In this document: piece by piece, positions 9,231 to 21,168 of the stretch
How positions within the stretch are numbered: the stretch's first letter is position 1
Layout: each line of letters starts with the position of its first letter
Source: Paulinella micropora
Lineage: Eukaryota > Cercozoa > Imbricatea > Euglyphida
DNA: 64,000 bases
Reading direction: 5' to 3'
NCBI GenBank assembly: GCA_009731375.1
Contig: BJOX01000180.1
Location: forward strand, 286,806 to 350,805
The notes under the pieces: generated by a model
Database searches by the model: none
The model's input: only the letters and a program-made list of their open reading frames with translations
Told to the model about the DNA's origin: nothing
Position numbers and translations under genes: made by a program

Positions 9231-9544
9231 CCTTCGTAAACTCTTCTTAATACTAGTAAATAAAGATTGAGTATAACAGTGACTTGACTTTCGATTAATA
9301 TTGCTAACACAGCCATGTCCTGTTCCCGGTTTGATTACATGAGACTCAGTGTTGTAACATAAACCCTAAGATAAATGATTACATGATTGAAGTTTTACTA
9401 GCAATGTAGTACATGATGAAATCGAGTCATGTAAAACTCCATCACAAAATTACTAAAGTTTATGTGCGGACGTAAATCTCAGTCCGACTGGGACAACTGT
9501 CCCAGTCTGGGAAAATTTTCATAGTTTGGAAAAGGTTTTACAGT

Positions 9545-9735
9545 TTGGGAGAATTTTCAAGTTCCCAAATTGGGAAAATCTTCATTGGTGCATTAAGGTC
9601 TGTAATTGGTTGTTTCAGAGGGCTTAATGCACAGGTTTCTGAAAGTGACTTCATTTATAGTGTAGCAGGAAGGGGTTCTAGCAGAACGTCCTACCCTTAT
9701 CATAAACACTACGCTCCTGATCGACCAGTGAAGAA
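9545..9735 (+). repeat. second internal duplication of the CACTA element, copy 1
   Basis: About 180 bp repeated at 9850-10040 (shared TTCATTGGTGCATT, TTGTTTCAGAGGGCTTA and TCTGAAAGTGACTTCATTTA). Lengths are similar and divergence is modest. Confidence 0.75.
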
Positions 9736-9849
9736 GTGGGACTAGGAAAACTGTCCCAGTCTGGGAAAGTTGTCCCAGTCTGGGAAAATTGTCTCAGTCT
9801 GGGAAAGTTTTCCTATTTTGGGAAAAATTTTCATATTTTGGGAAAAGTT

Positions 9850-10040
9850 TTTCAGTTTGGGAAAATTTCCCAAACTGGGAAAACCTTCATTGGTGCATTC
9901 AGGTCTGCAACTGGTTGTTTCAGAGGGCTTAGTGCCCAGGTTTCTGAAAGTGACTTCATTTACAGTGGAGCAGGAGGGAGTTCTGGCAGAACGTCCGACC
10001 CTTATACGCAATCCTGATCGACCAGTAAAGAAGTGGGTCC
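9850..10040 (+). repeat. second internal duplication of the CACTA element, copy 2
   Basis: Partner of 9545-9735; ends in the shared GATCGACCAGT. Confidence 0.75.
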
Positions 10041-10138
10041 GTATGGATGAAGTCTTGGGTTCGGCTATAGCTTTTAAAAAGCCAGGTGCGGATCACAACT
10101 TGCGTATTCTTATACCAAAATTCGCTTTTGAATAATAC

Positions 10139-10391
10139 TGTTTGTTTTAATTCAATTAGAGAACAGTTCCCCTACAATACCTCCGGATCCGGATTAATAT
10201 TAGTACTGAAAATTGTACTAAAACATAGACTGGGAACTATTATCCTAATTAAAAAAATCTTCCCAGACTAGGAAATATTTTCCCATAACAGAACTATTTT
10301 CCTAGATTAAGAAAATATTTCCTATTTAGGGAACATTTCCTATCTAGGAACCTGTTTACCATTCTGGGAAAGTAAAAAACATTTCCCAATC
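10139..10391 (+). repeat. internal direct repeat of the CACTA element, copy 2
   Basis: Partner of 8654-8906; followed by more TTTCCCA subterminal units up to the right end. Confidence 0.8.
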
Positions 10392-10643
10392 TGAGAAAAT
10401 ATTTCCCAAACTGGGACAACGCTCCCAGTTTGGGAACATTTTTTCATGTCCACCCTGCGTTTGGTCCTTAAAAAAGCTTCCAGTATGGGAGAATTTTTCC
10501 CAATCTGGGAAAATGCCAAAATATTTTCCTGTTGTGCGACAATATTTTCCCGATTTAGGACAATATTTTCCCAGATCGGGAAAAATTTTCTCAGATCGGG
10601 AATTTCAAACATTTTCTCAGATCGGGAAAAGTTTTTGACCCCC

Positions 10644-10656
10644 TGTCCCCATAGTG
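10644..10656 (-). repeat. CACTA right terminal inverted repeat
   Basis: TGTCCCCATAGTG, the exact reverse complement of 6383-6395, followed by the second CCG (10657-10659). Confidence 0.85.
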
Positions 10657-13600
10657 CCGTCTTCCCCCGGCGCTGAGGCACAAACAGGTGCTAGCGTTAC
10701 ATCGCCCCCTCTTTCGAATGTCACGTCTCCTAACGCACTACTTTCTCCTCCAAGACTGACTCAGTTGGAGAGGGAGGTTATAGTGATAGATGGCACGCCC
10801 CCGGCGGTGACATCGTCGTCAGGGACACCGGCACGTCAAACCGCTACGTCTGTACCACAATCACAAGCTAGCGCTTCATCGTCCCCCTTGCCGCAATCAC
10901 TTCCACCCTTAGTCCAGCAACCTCCTATACCAGGAATACCACAATTCTGGACACAGGGATCACAGCGATCATTACGGTTTTCTCTCATGTCCTGCCGCTA
11001 TGGATCAATCTCCCCTAACGCAGCTCGAACCTTCCCACAAGGAGATTGGAATCTGACTAACCCTCAGCTCATAGCGGTCCGAGGCCGCGCTATAACGGAT
11101 ACTGGCATGAGACAACTCGACCAGGGAAGACCTACAACTCCGCGGAGAGCGGGTCTATCAACCCCGGGTCGAAATAGCCTTATGCACCCAGTAGGACCAC
11201 GCATGGTTACTCGCACACACGTCGAGTTCGAGAGAGCTATGCACCGTCAAGACAAGAGCATACCAGCTGTCCCGCAAGTAGGAGGTGCGGTTTTGAAGGA
11301 CTTTTGTAATGACAGGAAGTCCCTGTTCATTATTCAAAACCCGATCATCCGCCTCCGCCCCTATTGGGAAGATCTCGTCCAATTCGGTCAGCACTTTAAA
11401 TGCAACCATCGTTGCTACCATTACCTGCCCTACCTCATCCGGGTCCATGGGATCTACGAGGACCCGTCTTTTGACGATCCAGGCAATATCAAGATAGTGC
11501 GACACCGACTCGAGATCCGCGAGGACGGTGGGTATAGAATCCCAACAACCGGCGGCCACATACATCTAGATCGGTGTTTCTCACAGCACCGTGAGTTGGA
11601 AAGATATGAGGACATGCACCGATATAGTTACGTGGCCACGCGCTTATACTCGAGCCGACTGATCCGATCAGTAGCGTACGTAGCCCCTAGGGTCCAACAG
11701 GCTACGGCGTGGGCCCGGATATCCCTACGCCAGTTGCCAGAAATCATGGCACAAGTCAACAATAGAGACCGTATATTCCTCGACAACAGAGGATATATCG
11801 CGCCTTATATTGGCCCAGGTTACATCGACTGCCAAGTCGTTCATACCTTTGCAGGTGTCACTATGAAAACCATGAACATCTGTCATCAGGAGCGTGGCAC
11901 GGGCCTTTCCCAGCCCGAGGATGTCCTCCTGTCGGAGTGTATCGTCTTAGTTCCTTGCTTGCAAGGACAAGCTCCCATACAAACCAACCCCCAGGATGAT
12001 TGGATGCGTCTCGATATACGCACCGAAGTGGATGCGCATCACGATCGCAATTACAAGAACCCTACGGTAACTAACCGCAGCAACATCCCGTTCGTCGAAA
12101 CGAACCGTACCCCGAAGCATATCAGTACTCTGCTGAACGGTCTCCCTCTCAAGTTGGTATTGCCGGCCATGGTTATGAATCGGACTCCACTGACGATGTT
12201 TCACCATCCGCCGGTTTGGGGACGATCCAGAGCTCAATTGGCCTCAATTCTGGCTTTTGGGTTGGACCAGCAAGAACCGATATCCGATACCCTGCTTTTT
12301 AGGCATTACATGTCATACTCGCACGAACGACCGTTGGTTTCATGGGCCACCTATCAGGGCTCTACCCGGGACATGGGGGACAGAGTGTGTCTCAACAGAT
12401 TATGAACCACGTAGTCCCATTCCCATGGTCCCACACTGTATCGGCGGAACCGGTACGATCAAGGGGGAGCATAGGACGGCATGATGAAGACTATCTCGGC
12501 TGCCCTATTTTCGTACGATACCATTTTGCCTTTGAGCACATATGGCAGTGGTTTGCATGTCTCTACTACCTTTTTTGATTGCCATCGAATTCTGCCATAA
12601 GTTACTGCACTCACCCACATGATATCAAGCGATCTATCGGATACCCGCGACCGACTTCTCCTTTTTCGCGGATCTACCGGCGAACTATTTCGCAAACATG
12701 GACATGACGATTTGTTCTACGAATCAACGTCATCGATATCCCATCCTCCCGACAGACCAGTGGGATGTAAGTCCCAATAGAGGCATGCTCGCGCGCCTCT
12801 TCACTGATCTCCCGAACAGAGAAATATTAGAGCAAAAGCTGAACCTGTTCAATCAACCTTCCTTATTTATGGAAACGCGATGGACCAGGGGTATAGACAC
12901 TTTAGCCCCGGTACAGAGCTATGTTCTTCGGGACCTGCCTTCTACGGCACACGACCAGAAGTGGTACTGTACAACCATAGCGAATGTCCCCTTTTTCATG
13001 CAGGTGCAGACAGAGGTGCGGGCACTGCAGCATATGCTCAACGTGCCGGCTTATGAGGAAACCCAGGTAGTAGTGCACCCAAGCACGTATTCACCTTGTC
13101 TTGCAGACATCCTGAATCCGTATTCGAAGGCACTGCGGGCCAAGGGTTACCCATATGGTGTCCCATCCATACAGGACGAAATGGATATCAAGGAAACGAT
13201 ACCAAACATCGTGCGCCTCGATCTTGCCTCGACCTATCTTGGAACTCGGGTAGACCTCCGGGATCCACGAGATATAGCGGCCTATCTAAACCTTCCGCTA
13301 GTTCCCGTTGATCCTGGTTGGGAGTCAGTCTTTTCATGGAACACACATTGCCGTGTTGAGTTTGCGATGCTCCAAAACGTCATCCTTCCCCAGGACGCGG
13401 ACATGTTTTCCACGAACGGGCAACTCCCTCCCGCTCCGGTGCCTGGAAGGCCGGAGACAACCTATCCAGTACTCAAGCTCTCCAAGAATTTGGACCACCG
13501 GTGGAAACTCAGTGTCAGCTCGGCGGGATTCCACCCCTTCGCCCTTTTCACCAGCTGCTCCCACATCATTATCGCAAGCACCATCGACATTTTTGTCATC

Positions 13601-14776
13601 ATCGTCATCATCGTCATCATCGTCATCATCGTCAGCATTGTCTTCGTCTTCCTCACAGAATCCTCCTACATTTCCTTCCGCGGTGTCAGCCGTGGAAGGA
13701 GCGCATGCTATACGATTTACAATCACAGGTCCTACATCCCTTCAGCCGCTGAAACGCCTCTGGGGATTTCAGCTCCCTTCCTCACGCGTCTCCCGGAGTC
13801 AGCTGGAGGAAGGGTCTCCACATGACCGCATCTCCCCCTCTCCGCGCATTTCATCCCGCTCGAATCCACGCGGCCTCTCATCCGCTGATTCGAGATCACA
13901 GCGGCGATTGGACTACAGTAGAGCGCGTAACGGTGAAGACGAAGAGAAAGAGGAATACGAACGTCAAGGGCGTAGTGGCAAGGATTCATTGAAAGAGAAG
14001 ACTTTCCGCCCGCCGACGACGACGTGGATACCGGCAGAGGTCGTTCGAGCAAGACGATACGCCGGAAATTCAAGAAGCCCAAGACCAGCTGCCAGCCCGA
14101 CCGACGACGACACAGTCACGACGACGACGACTACAAAGACGGTTCCTCATCCTCCTCTTCCTCATCTTCTTCTTCTTCATCCTCGTCCTCCAGCTCTGCC
14201 CCAGCCCCGAGCGCAACATCGGGTAGCCGGACGACAGATAAGCAGGGGAAGACGGAAGATAAGAACAAGAACAAGGAGCGGAGTAAACGAGGCAGCCGCG
14301 GCAAAGCCCATAAGGTACGAACATGGCACTATCATGAAGTAGCCTATGACCGCCAAGGTAGGCGGTACCTTCTGGCTGTGTCACAAGGTGAACGCAAGCC
14401 CATACGCTCTCAACACCAAGTACAACAGCAGCGTATGCGACAGGCCATGATCCATGGCTGGAAAATCCGGTCCAGAGATGGACTACGGGTATTCCGGCTC
14501 GGAGAAATGCACCCCGAAGCACACTGCCAAGGCGCGGTCCGAGACGAGTGCGGAGCGAGCCTAGCCTGCCCGACCGGCTTACAGCCGACCCCAGAACTTA
14601 GTTCTGGAAACTCGCAGCAATGTGTATGCACTACACGCAACCCATCTTCGGCAACAAAACACGAAACGTGTACCATCCCACTCGATGCTTATGCTTCGAA
14701 CATTGGCTGGATCACAATGTCAATCGCCCCTTTCTCCGGGACAGCTGCGGTTCCGGCCACACTCCCCTCAACATGA
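10657..14776 (+). pseudogene. large unknown polyprotein region of the retroelement (gag-like?)
   Basis: The longest uninterrupted frame (10657-12405, about 580 codons) begins with a Ser/Pro-rich leader. It then carries a folded-looking domain of no family I know, with motifs such as LRPYWEDLVQFGQHFKCNH, RYEDMHRYSYVATRLY and WARISLRQLPEIMAQVN. The same kind of sequence continues in other frames through 12405-12700 and 12698-13520 (GMLARLFTDLPNREILEQKL, RLDLASTYLGTRVDLRDPRD). Then come a Ser-rich linker (13590-13660) and a basic stretch with another Ser run (13900-14300) and GRRYLLAVSQGERKP. At least four frame changes show decay. By position it precedes reverse transcriptase, so a capsid/nucleocapsid role is the simplest guess, but it lies downstream of a retropepsin. 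Confidence 0.5.
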
Positions 14777-14807
14777 GCCGGAGATGTGCAGGACGCAGTG
14801 ACAACCC

Positions 14808-15941
14808 ATGGAGCCGTATCCAAATCATATCAAACCCCATATTGTGGCCCAGCTAATGTTACCGCATGACAGGGAACAGCCCCCGATTAGCGGTCTAGAC
14901 TGGCTCCCTATGAACATGACTTCTGACCCAGGTATTCTACTCGTCACACCAGATGACATCACAGGCCTATTCCCAGACCCCGTTTTGATGCTTTCAGAAT
15001 GATTATGCCGACAATACCTAGACGAACAGAAGGAAAAGAAGGCCGAACCACCTAAACCCAAGTTCGGCCCGGATACTATTAGCTCCAACCTCACTCCCCC
15101 TCAAAAGAAAAGAGCGAAAGATTTTCTAGAGCGTTACGGCGACCGATTCCATGAAAAGGCTGGCTGTTTTACGCACACCGTTATCTCTTTGAAGCTACGT
15201 CCAGGCGCACAGCCTATTTGGGTTCCCTGCCCTAGATGGACGCCTGCTGTCAGAGAGTTCCTGACCCAGTTGGCAGACGATATGCTTGCTACTGGCCGCT
15301 ATAGTTTTGCCTCTCCTAATTGTGAGTGGGCTACTAGACCGTGCCCTGTCAGCAAGTTTAACTCCCTCTTGCAGGATCATTTCAAAGGCATCCGCATGGT
15401 ATTCGACTACCGCGCGGTAAACGACCGGCTCATCCTTCCGGTCCCCGGCCTTCCTAACCCCGATCATCACCGTGAGCTCTTCGCGGGATATAACTATCTC
15501 TCCGCGTTGGACATGGTTGATGGTTTTTCGCACCTGAAGATCGACCCTACAGACGGTAGCCGCGACATCCTTGCCGTATGGACTCCTCGTGGACTTCTAG
15601 TCCCCAACTATATGACGCAGGGTATCCACCGCGCCCCTGGTGACTTCCAACGCGCAGTCGACAAGTCTTTCGGTCATCTCCCTTTTGGGGGCCAGACGGC
15701 TGCGGCGTACATCGACGACGTACATTTGGCTCACGACGACTTCGACATCCACATGAACCAACTGGAGAAGCTCATGGAGGCTGCGGAGGCAGCCGGCTGT
15801 TACTTCGCAGCTGACAAGCTACGCATTGGCTACAACTCACTTCCCGTGCTCGGCAAAGTCTGCAGCAAGAAAGGCGTCGCCGCCGACACAAGCAAGATTG
15901 ACGCGATCCTGAAGATCTCTGAACCGCAAAACATCACCTAG
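14808..15941 (+). pseudogene. gypsy-like reverse transcriptase
   Basis: The segment starts with REQPPISGLDWLPMN, resembling the end of a gypsy protease, passes a stop near 15000, and enters a Ty3/gypsy reverse transcriptase. Motifs in order: GIRMVFDYRAVNDRLILPVP, YLSALDMVDGFSHLKI, the fingers/palm GIHRAPGDFQRAVD, the catalytic AAYIDDVHLAHDD (YIDD at 15708-15719), then AADKLRIGYNSLPVLG. An in-frame stop (TAG, 15939-15941) interrupts the thumb. Retroelement enzyme that copies RNA into DNA. Clearly homologous but not intact. Confidence 0.8.
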
Positions 15942-16663
15942 GTCCGATCTATACTCGGTATGACCAACTTTATTCAGGCACATATTCCCAACTACTCTCG
16001 CTTGGTGGCGCCGCTCTCCGATCTACTCAAGTCTGCGAACGCCCGGCCTACGGGACCCAACCTTTTCCGTGAAAAAGAGAAGAAATGTTTTGCAAAACTC
16101 AAGCGTGTCCTGACATCGCTACCGATCCTCGCCAAGTACAACAAGACGCAGCAGCTCTACCTTCGAACAGACGCTAGCATTGTTGGCATCGGCGGAGCTC
16201 TACATTCGGGCCCTGAGAAGTCTGCACCCGTCATCTCTTATTTCTCGCTTAAATTCACGGTATTACTCAATCTCGGTGGGTCACGTATGTTCGGGAAGCT
16301 TACGGTATAATTTACTGTGTTCAGCAATCCCGTTACTATATCGATGCTAGTGATCATCCGCTGACTATTGTCACGGATCATCGCCCGCTCATATCACTAT
16401 ACCACGCCAGAAGCCCGATGGTTGTTGGATGGGTCCTAGACCACCTTCAAACTATCCGCTTCAAGGTCGAATACATTCAGGGTAAACAAAATCTCCTTCC
16501 TGATGCTCTCTCTCTCGTGTTCCTTGTATATCGCCCGGTCAACTCACTCTCCTCGGGGAAGTCGAAGCGACGAATCAGCTACTGGACACCAGCCCGGCAA
16601 CTATGTTACAGTCCGGTGGGCGCTCTTTTTGGCTCGCGATTGACGGTAGTCATCCGCAATTAG
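15942..16663 (+). pseudogene. gypsy-like RT connection and RNase H
   Basis: After the stop the frame continues GMTNFIQAHIPNYSRLVAPL and then QLYLRTDASIVGIGGALHSG, the first strand of RNase H with its catalytic Asp. A frame break follows near 16260. TDHRPL at about 16375 and VEYIQGKQNLLPDALS (16470-16510) match the end of gypsy RNase H. Broken by at least two frame changes. Confidence 0.75.
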
Positions 16664-18221
16664 ACGCGCGCTTTAAGAAGCACGACTGTCGGATTTTGCG
16701 CGGTGCACCAACGATCAAGACCTTACAGGCCCCATGGGACATAGTCATACCGCCCGCGGAGCGTGCTCCGGAAGTAGCCCGTCAACTTTTTGCTCTCAAC
16801 AAGCCTTTTGCTGTACTTGTTCCTCAAGACATGGTACACCTCATACCCGACGGTGAGACCATCTCTCGTGAGACAGTATTAGCATGCCACAAGATCGTCT
16901 TCCTCGAGGACAACCTTGTGTGGCTTGTTCATAACTTTGGATTGGATCTCCATGCTGTGCTTAATATGTATGCTACATCACATGCCCCGCGCGTCACGCA
17001 CGCAGATATCCAGTCAGCGCAGAAAGAAGATCCCCTTTTACAACCGCTTTGGACGGATCTACATCTATCTGCCAGGGTAATACTCTTCTCTTTTTCAAGG
17101 GAGAGCGGTACATATCATGCCCGACCGCTCCCGCCGTATATATGTTCCGAATCCCCTCATACGCAAGCTTGTCTCCCGATCCAGAATCACGCAAAGGTCC
17201 CCACCCTTGCCAGCGATACATATGGTTCGGACCCGATGGGAAAGACAAGATGCACGCCGACATTGCGGCCATCCTCAAGGATTGCCACTTTTGTCAACTA
17301 TCGCACGCCCGCCTCACACTTAATCATGGCCGCTATAACTCGTTAGTCTGGAGCCATCCAGGTCAAGCTATAGGCATAGATCATGTTCATGTAGGCATCG
17401 AAGGCGTACTCGAACAGTACTTATTAACTATAGTCGATCTATTCGCAGGTTACTTACTGTTTATTCCAGTCCTTTCCACCACTGCTGAAGAGACCGTGGA
17501 GACCATTCTCGCCCGATGGGTTTGCCTTTTTGGTTTTCCTGACGCCATCCTGTCTGACGATCATGGATCTTTCCGTGACAATCTTGCAAGGCCTTCTGCA
17601 GCATGGCTGGAATCGAACGGCTCACCACCGCGCCATACTCTCACCATCAGTTAGGCATGGTAGAACGCAGGCATCAACGCCTCCGCCGCGCTATCCAGGC
17701 ACTCGCAGACAAAGACAAGAAGACTTGGCCCAAGGCCATGCCAGCTCTGTCGTTCTTGCAGAACACTTACGTCTCTACCGCCACCGGCGTTTCCGCTTTT
17801 GAAAGTATGATGGCTCGCCAGCCACGTACATCTATCGATATCTTCGATTCTCCCGACGTCATCGCTGAACGCGCGTATGTCAAGGAATACGCCTCATTCA
17901 CGCGCAAGTCTGCCAACGAACAGAAGAACAAACAACGGCAACGCAAGCTACCCGATTGGAAGGTGGGTGACCGAGTCACCGTCTATCGCCCCAAGCAGTC
18001 GACTAAAGGTATTCCCGCCTCTTCTGTTCTCCAACACGGGACCTTACATTATATTGGAAAAGCTTTCCAATAACACCTTTCGCCTCCGGCACGAGCACAC
18101 CAACAAGGTCATCCGCAAAATTGACATTGCACACATCAGCCCCTACACGGCCCCAACTGATCTGGCTCGGTCCAGGATCAGGCGCACAATGACGACCAGG
18201 ACTATGTTGTTGGTGAGGTGA
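16603..18221 (+). pseudogene. gypsy-like integrase with GPY/F-type tail
   Basis: An N-terminal linker is followed by a zinc-knuckle remnant (CHFCQLSHAR near 17285). The DDE core has IGIDHVHVGIEG (first D), TIVDLFAGYL, FPDAILSDDHGSF (second D) and, after a frame change near 17600, APYSHHQLGMVERRHQRLRR (catalytic E). The tail has VGDRVTVYRP and GPYIILEKLSNNTFRLRH, a GPY/F module. It would insert the cDNA into the genome. Frame changes at about 17600 and 18040 make it non-functional as it stands. Confidence 0.78.
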
Positions 18222-18614
18222 TAGCCTTCATCGACGATGGCTTACTCAAGTTAGGGATGATCATGGATGAAGACCCCACAGACGATCGCGACGACTTCCG
18301 CGTCCATCAACTCGGCATCACTTCGCTGTCTAATATGCTGTACCACCCAGTTTACGTGGAGCCGGTTGCCCATCCGGACGGTACAATCACGGGAGGGACC
18401 GACGCATCTCCAATGGACGAAGCCTCTCAACTCCTGGAAGAAGATGACACTCGACAGCGAGAATGATCAGGTCGTGCATCGGGATATCCAGTTCAAGCCA
18501 AGCTCCAACTACCAAGCTAAAGGCTATATCATTCCCGAACAACTCAAACGTTTACGTAAGCCTTACAACGGTAAGAAGTACGATTTTCATGTTTTCAAAC
18601 TGAGATCGAAGTAG
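18218..18614 (+). other. trailing open sequence of the retroelement
   Basis: Short overlapping frames (DEDPTDDRDDFRVHQLGITS and QAKGYIIPEQLKRLRKPYNG) continue past the integrase. They look coding and are probably the polyprotein C-terminus in two frames. No known domain. Confidence 0.35.
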
Positions 18615-19880
18615 ACTCTCAAGTGGTTTTTTGCTTTTAGACTCCCGACGGACTTTCCCACTTCATATACCACCCAACAAGTTAGTGTTTTCTACAGGCA
18701 TGTACGATAGTCATATTCACATATTTTGATAGGCAACTGCTATTTCGAATATGCTAAGGCAGGTCACACAATACTATTTACCGCTTTGAACACGTAGTGA
18801 TAGTGTTGGCCTTATGCTCCGTCATGATGTATGATGGGGTACACTATGTCCGTCCTGCCTCTGCATGTTGATACTACCTTGATCAATGCGTTGACACATA
18901 TACGCACGCACATATCGCGCATTGATCTACATCTGCAATCTTTTTGATTCATTTTCTTTTTATACTTATTTACATATCAATTGGTCAATCATCTGTTACG
19001 ATTCGTTTCGATCGCAACTCCAACCTACCGTTATGGTCTGGGGTGGGGAGTTATCGGAATGACTACCGTACCGGACCGAAACATTAATATTGTGCCACCG
19101 TTAAACTTTCTTCAAATTTTTACTTCAAGTTTACACTTCTATTTTTAGTTCCGTTACTTCGTTTTTCCGTTTATTTATCAACTGTCATAACTTTACGTTT
19201 TCAACTGCCGTTAACAGATCAATTTATTTCCCTTTACCTGTTAACTTTTTACAAAATGTTGACTATTGCCTTTTGCCCCATATCTGAAATTTATTTCCTT
19301 TGACCGCTTTTTCCGGTTCGCAGTCATAATTGTTGATAGGTAAATAGGCAACACACAGGTAAAGTGGTAATACTTAACATATTTTACTTTCTTTTTCCAG
19401 ACTGACTTGAAGAAGTCAAACCGCTACACAACTCGTGCTCGCACTTGAAATATTCTCGTTAGTTCTCAGAATTTGCATTGTTTCGCAAGGGACAAATATT
19501 CTGTCAAGCAAGTGTACTAAATAAACTGGAATTGACCATCCCAGCGTCTTTTGGTACCTTGGCCCTGTTCTCGGAAGTATTTTGGGATCAAATGACAGCC
19601 GTGTGTGTATTCATTTGAATGCAGGTTGGTAATTTCCTCACTGGCAGGAGGGTAGTCAAGATTTACAACATCAGTAAAAGGTAGGTTGAACAAATAATTG
19701 AAGAAAAAGACATACTACTACAGGGAAAAGTGGGAAAGGCTTAAAAGAAAAGGGAAAAGTATTAATACTGAATTCAAGAAAGAATGTCTGAGGCTCAGTC
19801 TTTATTAGTATTGTGACCGGACACTTGGCTTCACCGCAGCCAAGAACTTAGTCCACTAACCGTCCCTCTGCCACCGAATA
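18615..19880. other. AT-rich non-coding, possible 3' end of the retroelement
   Basis: No gene seen. A canonical AATAAA occurs at 19520-19525. No LTR can be proven because no second copy lies in the window. Confidence 0.4.
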
Positions 19881-20164
19881 ACATATTGCTGTTGACATTC
19901 AAGACAACAACAAAAATTAGTTTTTCATTTTTGTGTCAGATTTTCATTTTTGTGACAGTTTTTCATTTTTGTGACAAAAATTCAAATTTTCAAATTTAAC
20001 GGTAACATTTCGCGAAAATTTACGATATTTTGCGGACGAATATAGCAGTTAATTTGAAAAATTCAAATTTTCACCCAAAATCAAAATTCCAACCAAAACT
20101 GAAATTCCAACCAAAACAGAAAAATCAATTTTTTTTGTTGTCTTGAATGTCAACAGCAATATGT
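19881..20164. mobile_element. MITE with about 37-bp terminal inverted repeats
   Basis: A 284-bp element whose ends are inverted copies: ACATATTGCTGTTGACATTC at the left, its reverse complement at the right, both extending to about 37 bp with one or two mismatches. The AT-rich interior has short repeats of TTTTTCATTTTTGTGACA. No coding capacity. No clear target duplication, so the superfamily is unassigned. Confidence 0.8.
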
Positions 20165-20818
20165 CGATGAGCATGTGAATAAATCGGGGGGAAGATAGGC
20201 TTTTGCAGTTTTATAGTTATGAATGTTCTTAAAAAAAAATAATAATTAATATTGAAAGTAGGCCCGGTGACACGTATTGAAATACTCCCCAACGCAAAAT
20301 TCATGACAATGTGTCACACTGTGCCTGCACACTAGGCATTGAAAGACAACACTGTGTGAGTGAAAATAGTTTTATAAATATTATCAGACTGAGCACTTTA
20401 ACGACCTGCCAAAATCACTACCGTTGACTTTTCACTGTTTTTGACAGGCCCGTTCTCCTCTGCACGACGTTTCGACTTCACTATCTAGTTTTCGAAGTTT
20501 CGATCAAACATGACGACCGCACGACTGATTATACATACAGACATAGAAACATGCATACATACATTCATTCATACATACATACATACATAAATACATACAT
20601 ACATACATACATACCCACATACCTACCTACCTACCTACCTACCTATCTACTACCTTCCTTCAAGTACTAAAAAGGTACTTGATTAATATCTAATAATACT
20701 AATCATAAAGACCACTACTGACCAATAATAATAGGTACTGAGGAGAAGGGTCTAATTATGTCCAATGGTCTCTGCATGACCTTAAACTGTGACTGCTTAT
20801 GATAATTATTATTATTAC

Positions 20819-20884
<66 letters not shown>
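20165..20884. other. AT-rich spacer with (CATA)n, (CTAC)n and (ATT)n
   Basis: No gene. (CATA)n and (CTAC)n occupy 20530-20650. An (ATT)n run at 20810-20884 leads directly into the SINE. Confidence 0.8.
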
Positions 20885-21117
20885 GGACACCGTGATAGCC
20901 CAGTGGTCAAGTTCTACCAACTGGGCCCTGTCGCCAGTTCGATTCCCGTCGGTGCCACCAGTATTTTCATTGAACATACCGGTCCGTCTGGAAGTGTTGG
21001 AACTGCCCGTGCGGGGGGTGTCATTAGAGCCTATCGTCAATTCTTCGTACTCCCCTCACGGGTGAGACGATGGAGGCGCATGTGCAGATTTGCATCAGCC
21101 ATTGACAGAGAAGCACT
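20885..21117 (+). mobile_element. tRNA-derived SINE, copy 1
   Basis: The first 72 bases resemble a tRNA: acceptor-like GGACACC paired with GGTGCC, A-box-like TGATAGCCCAGTGG and B-box-like AGTTCGATTCCC. A 160-bp unrelated body follows, ending AGAAGCACT, with an (ATT)n tail at 21118-21185. Three further copies occur in the window (33704-33970, 47925-47996, 48271-48502), all in (ATT)n surroundings. RNA polymerase III promoter boxes are implied. Confidence 0.85.
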
Positions 21118-21121
21118 ATTA

Positions 21122-21168
<47 letters not shown>

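Larger units (their letters stand above)
6383..10656. mobile_element. CACTA-type DNA transposon, 4,274 bp, internally rearranged
   Basis: The element has perfect 13-bp terminal inverted repeats (CACTATGGGGACA at 6383-6395, reverse complement at 10644-10656), begins with the diagnostic CACTA, and is flanked by a 3-bp CCG duplication. Both subterminal zones carry many short repeats of the type TTTGGGAAAATATTT in both orientations, as expected for transposase-binding arrays of this superfamily. The interior holds a minus-strand coding remnant (6758-7898), microsatellites with a gap, and two internal duplications. No complete DDE transposase is seen, so it is probably non-autonomous. It sits inside the gypsy-like polyprotein; joining the flanks with one CCG restores a continuous local frame. 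Confidence 0.85.

Noticed and set aside
20885-20956. Functional tRNA gene
   Set aside because: The acceptor stem has a mismatch, the T-stem does not pair, no clean anticodon arm forms, and the same sequence recurs as the head of a SINE.
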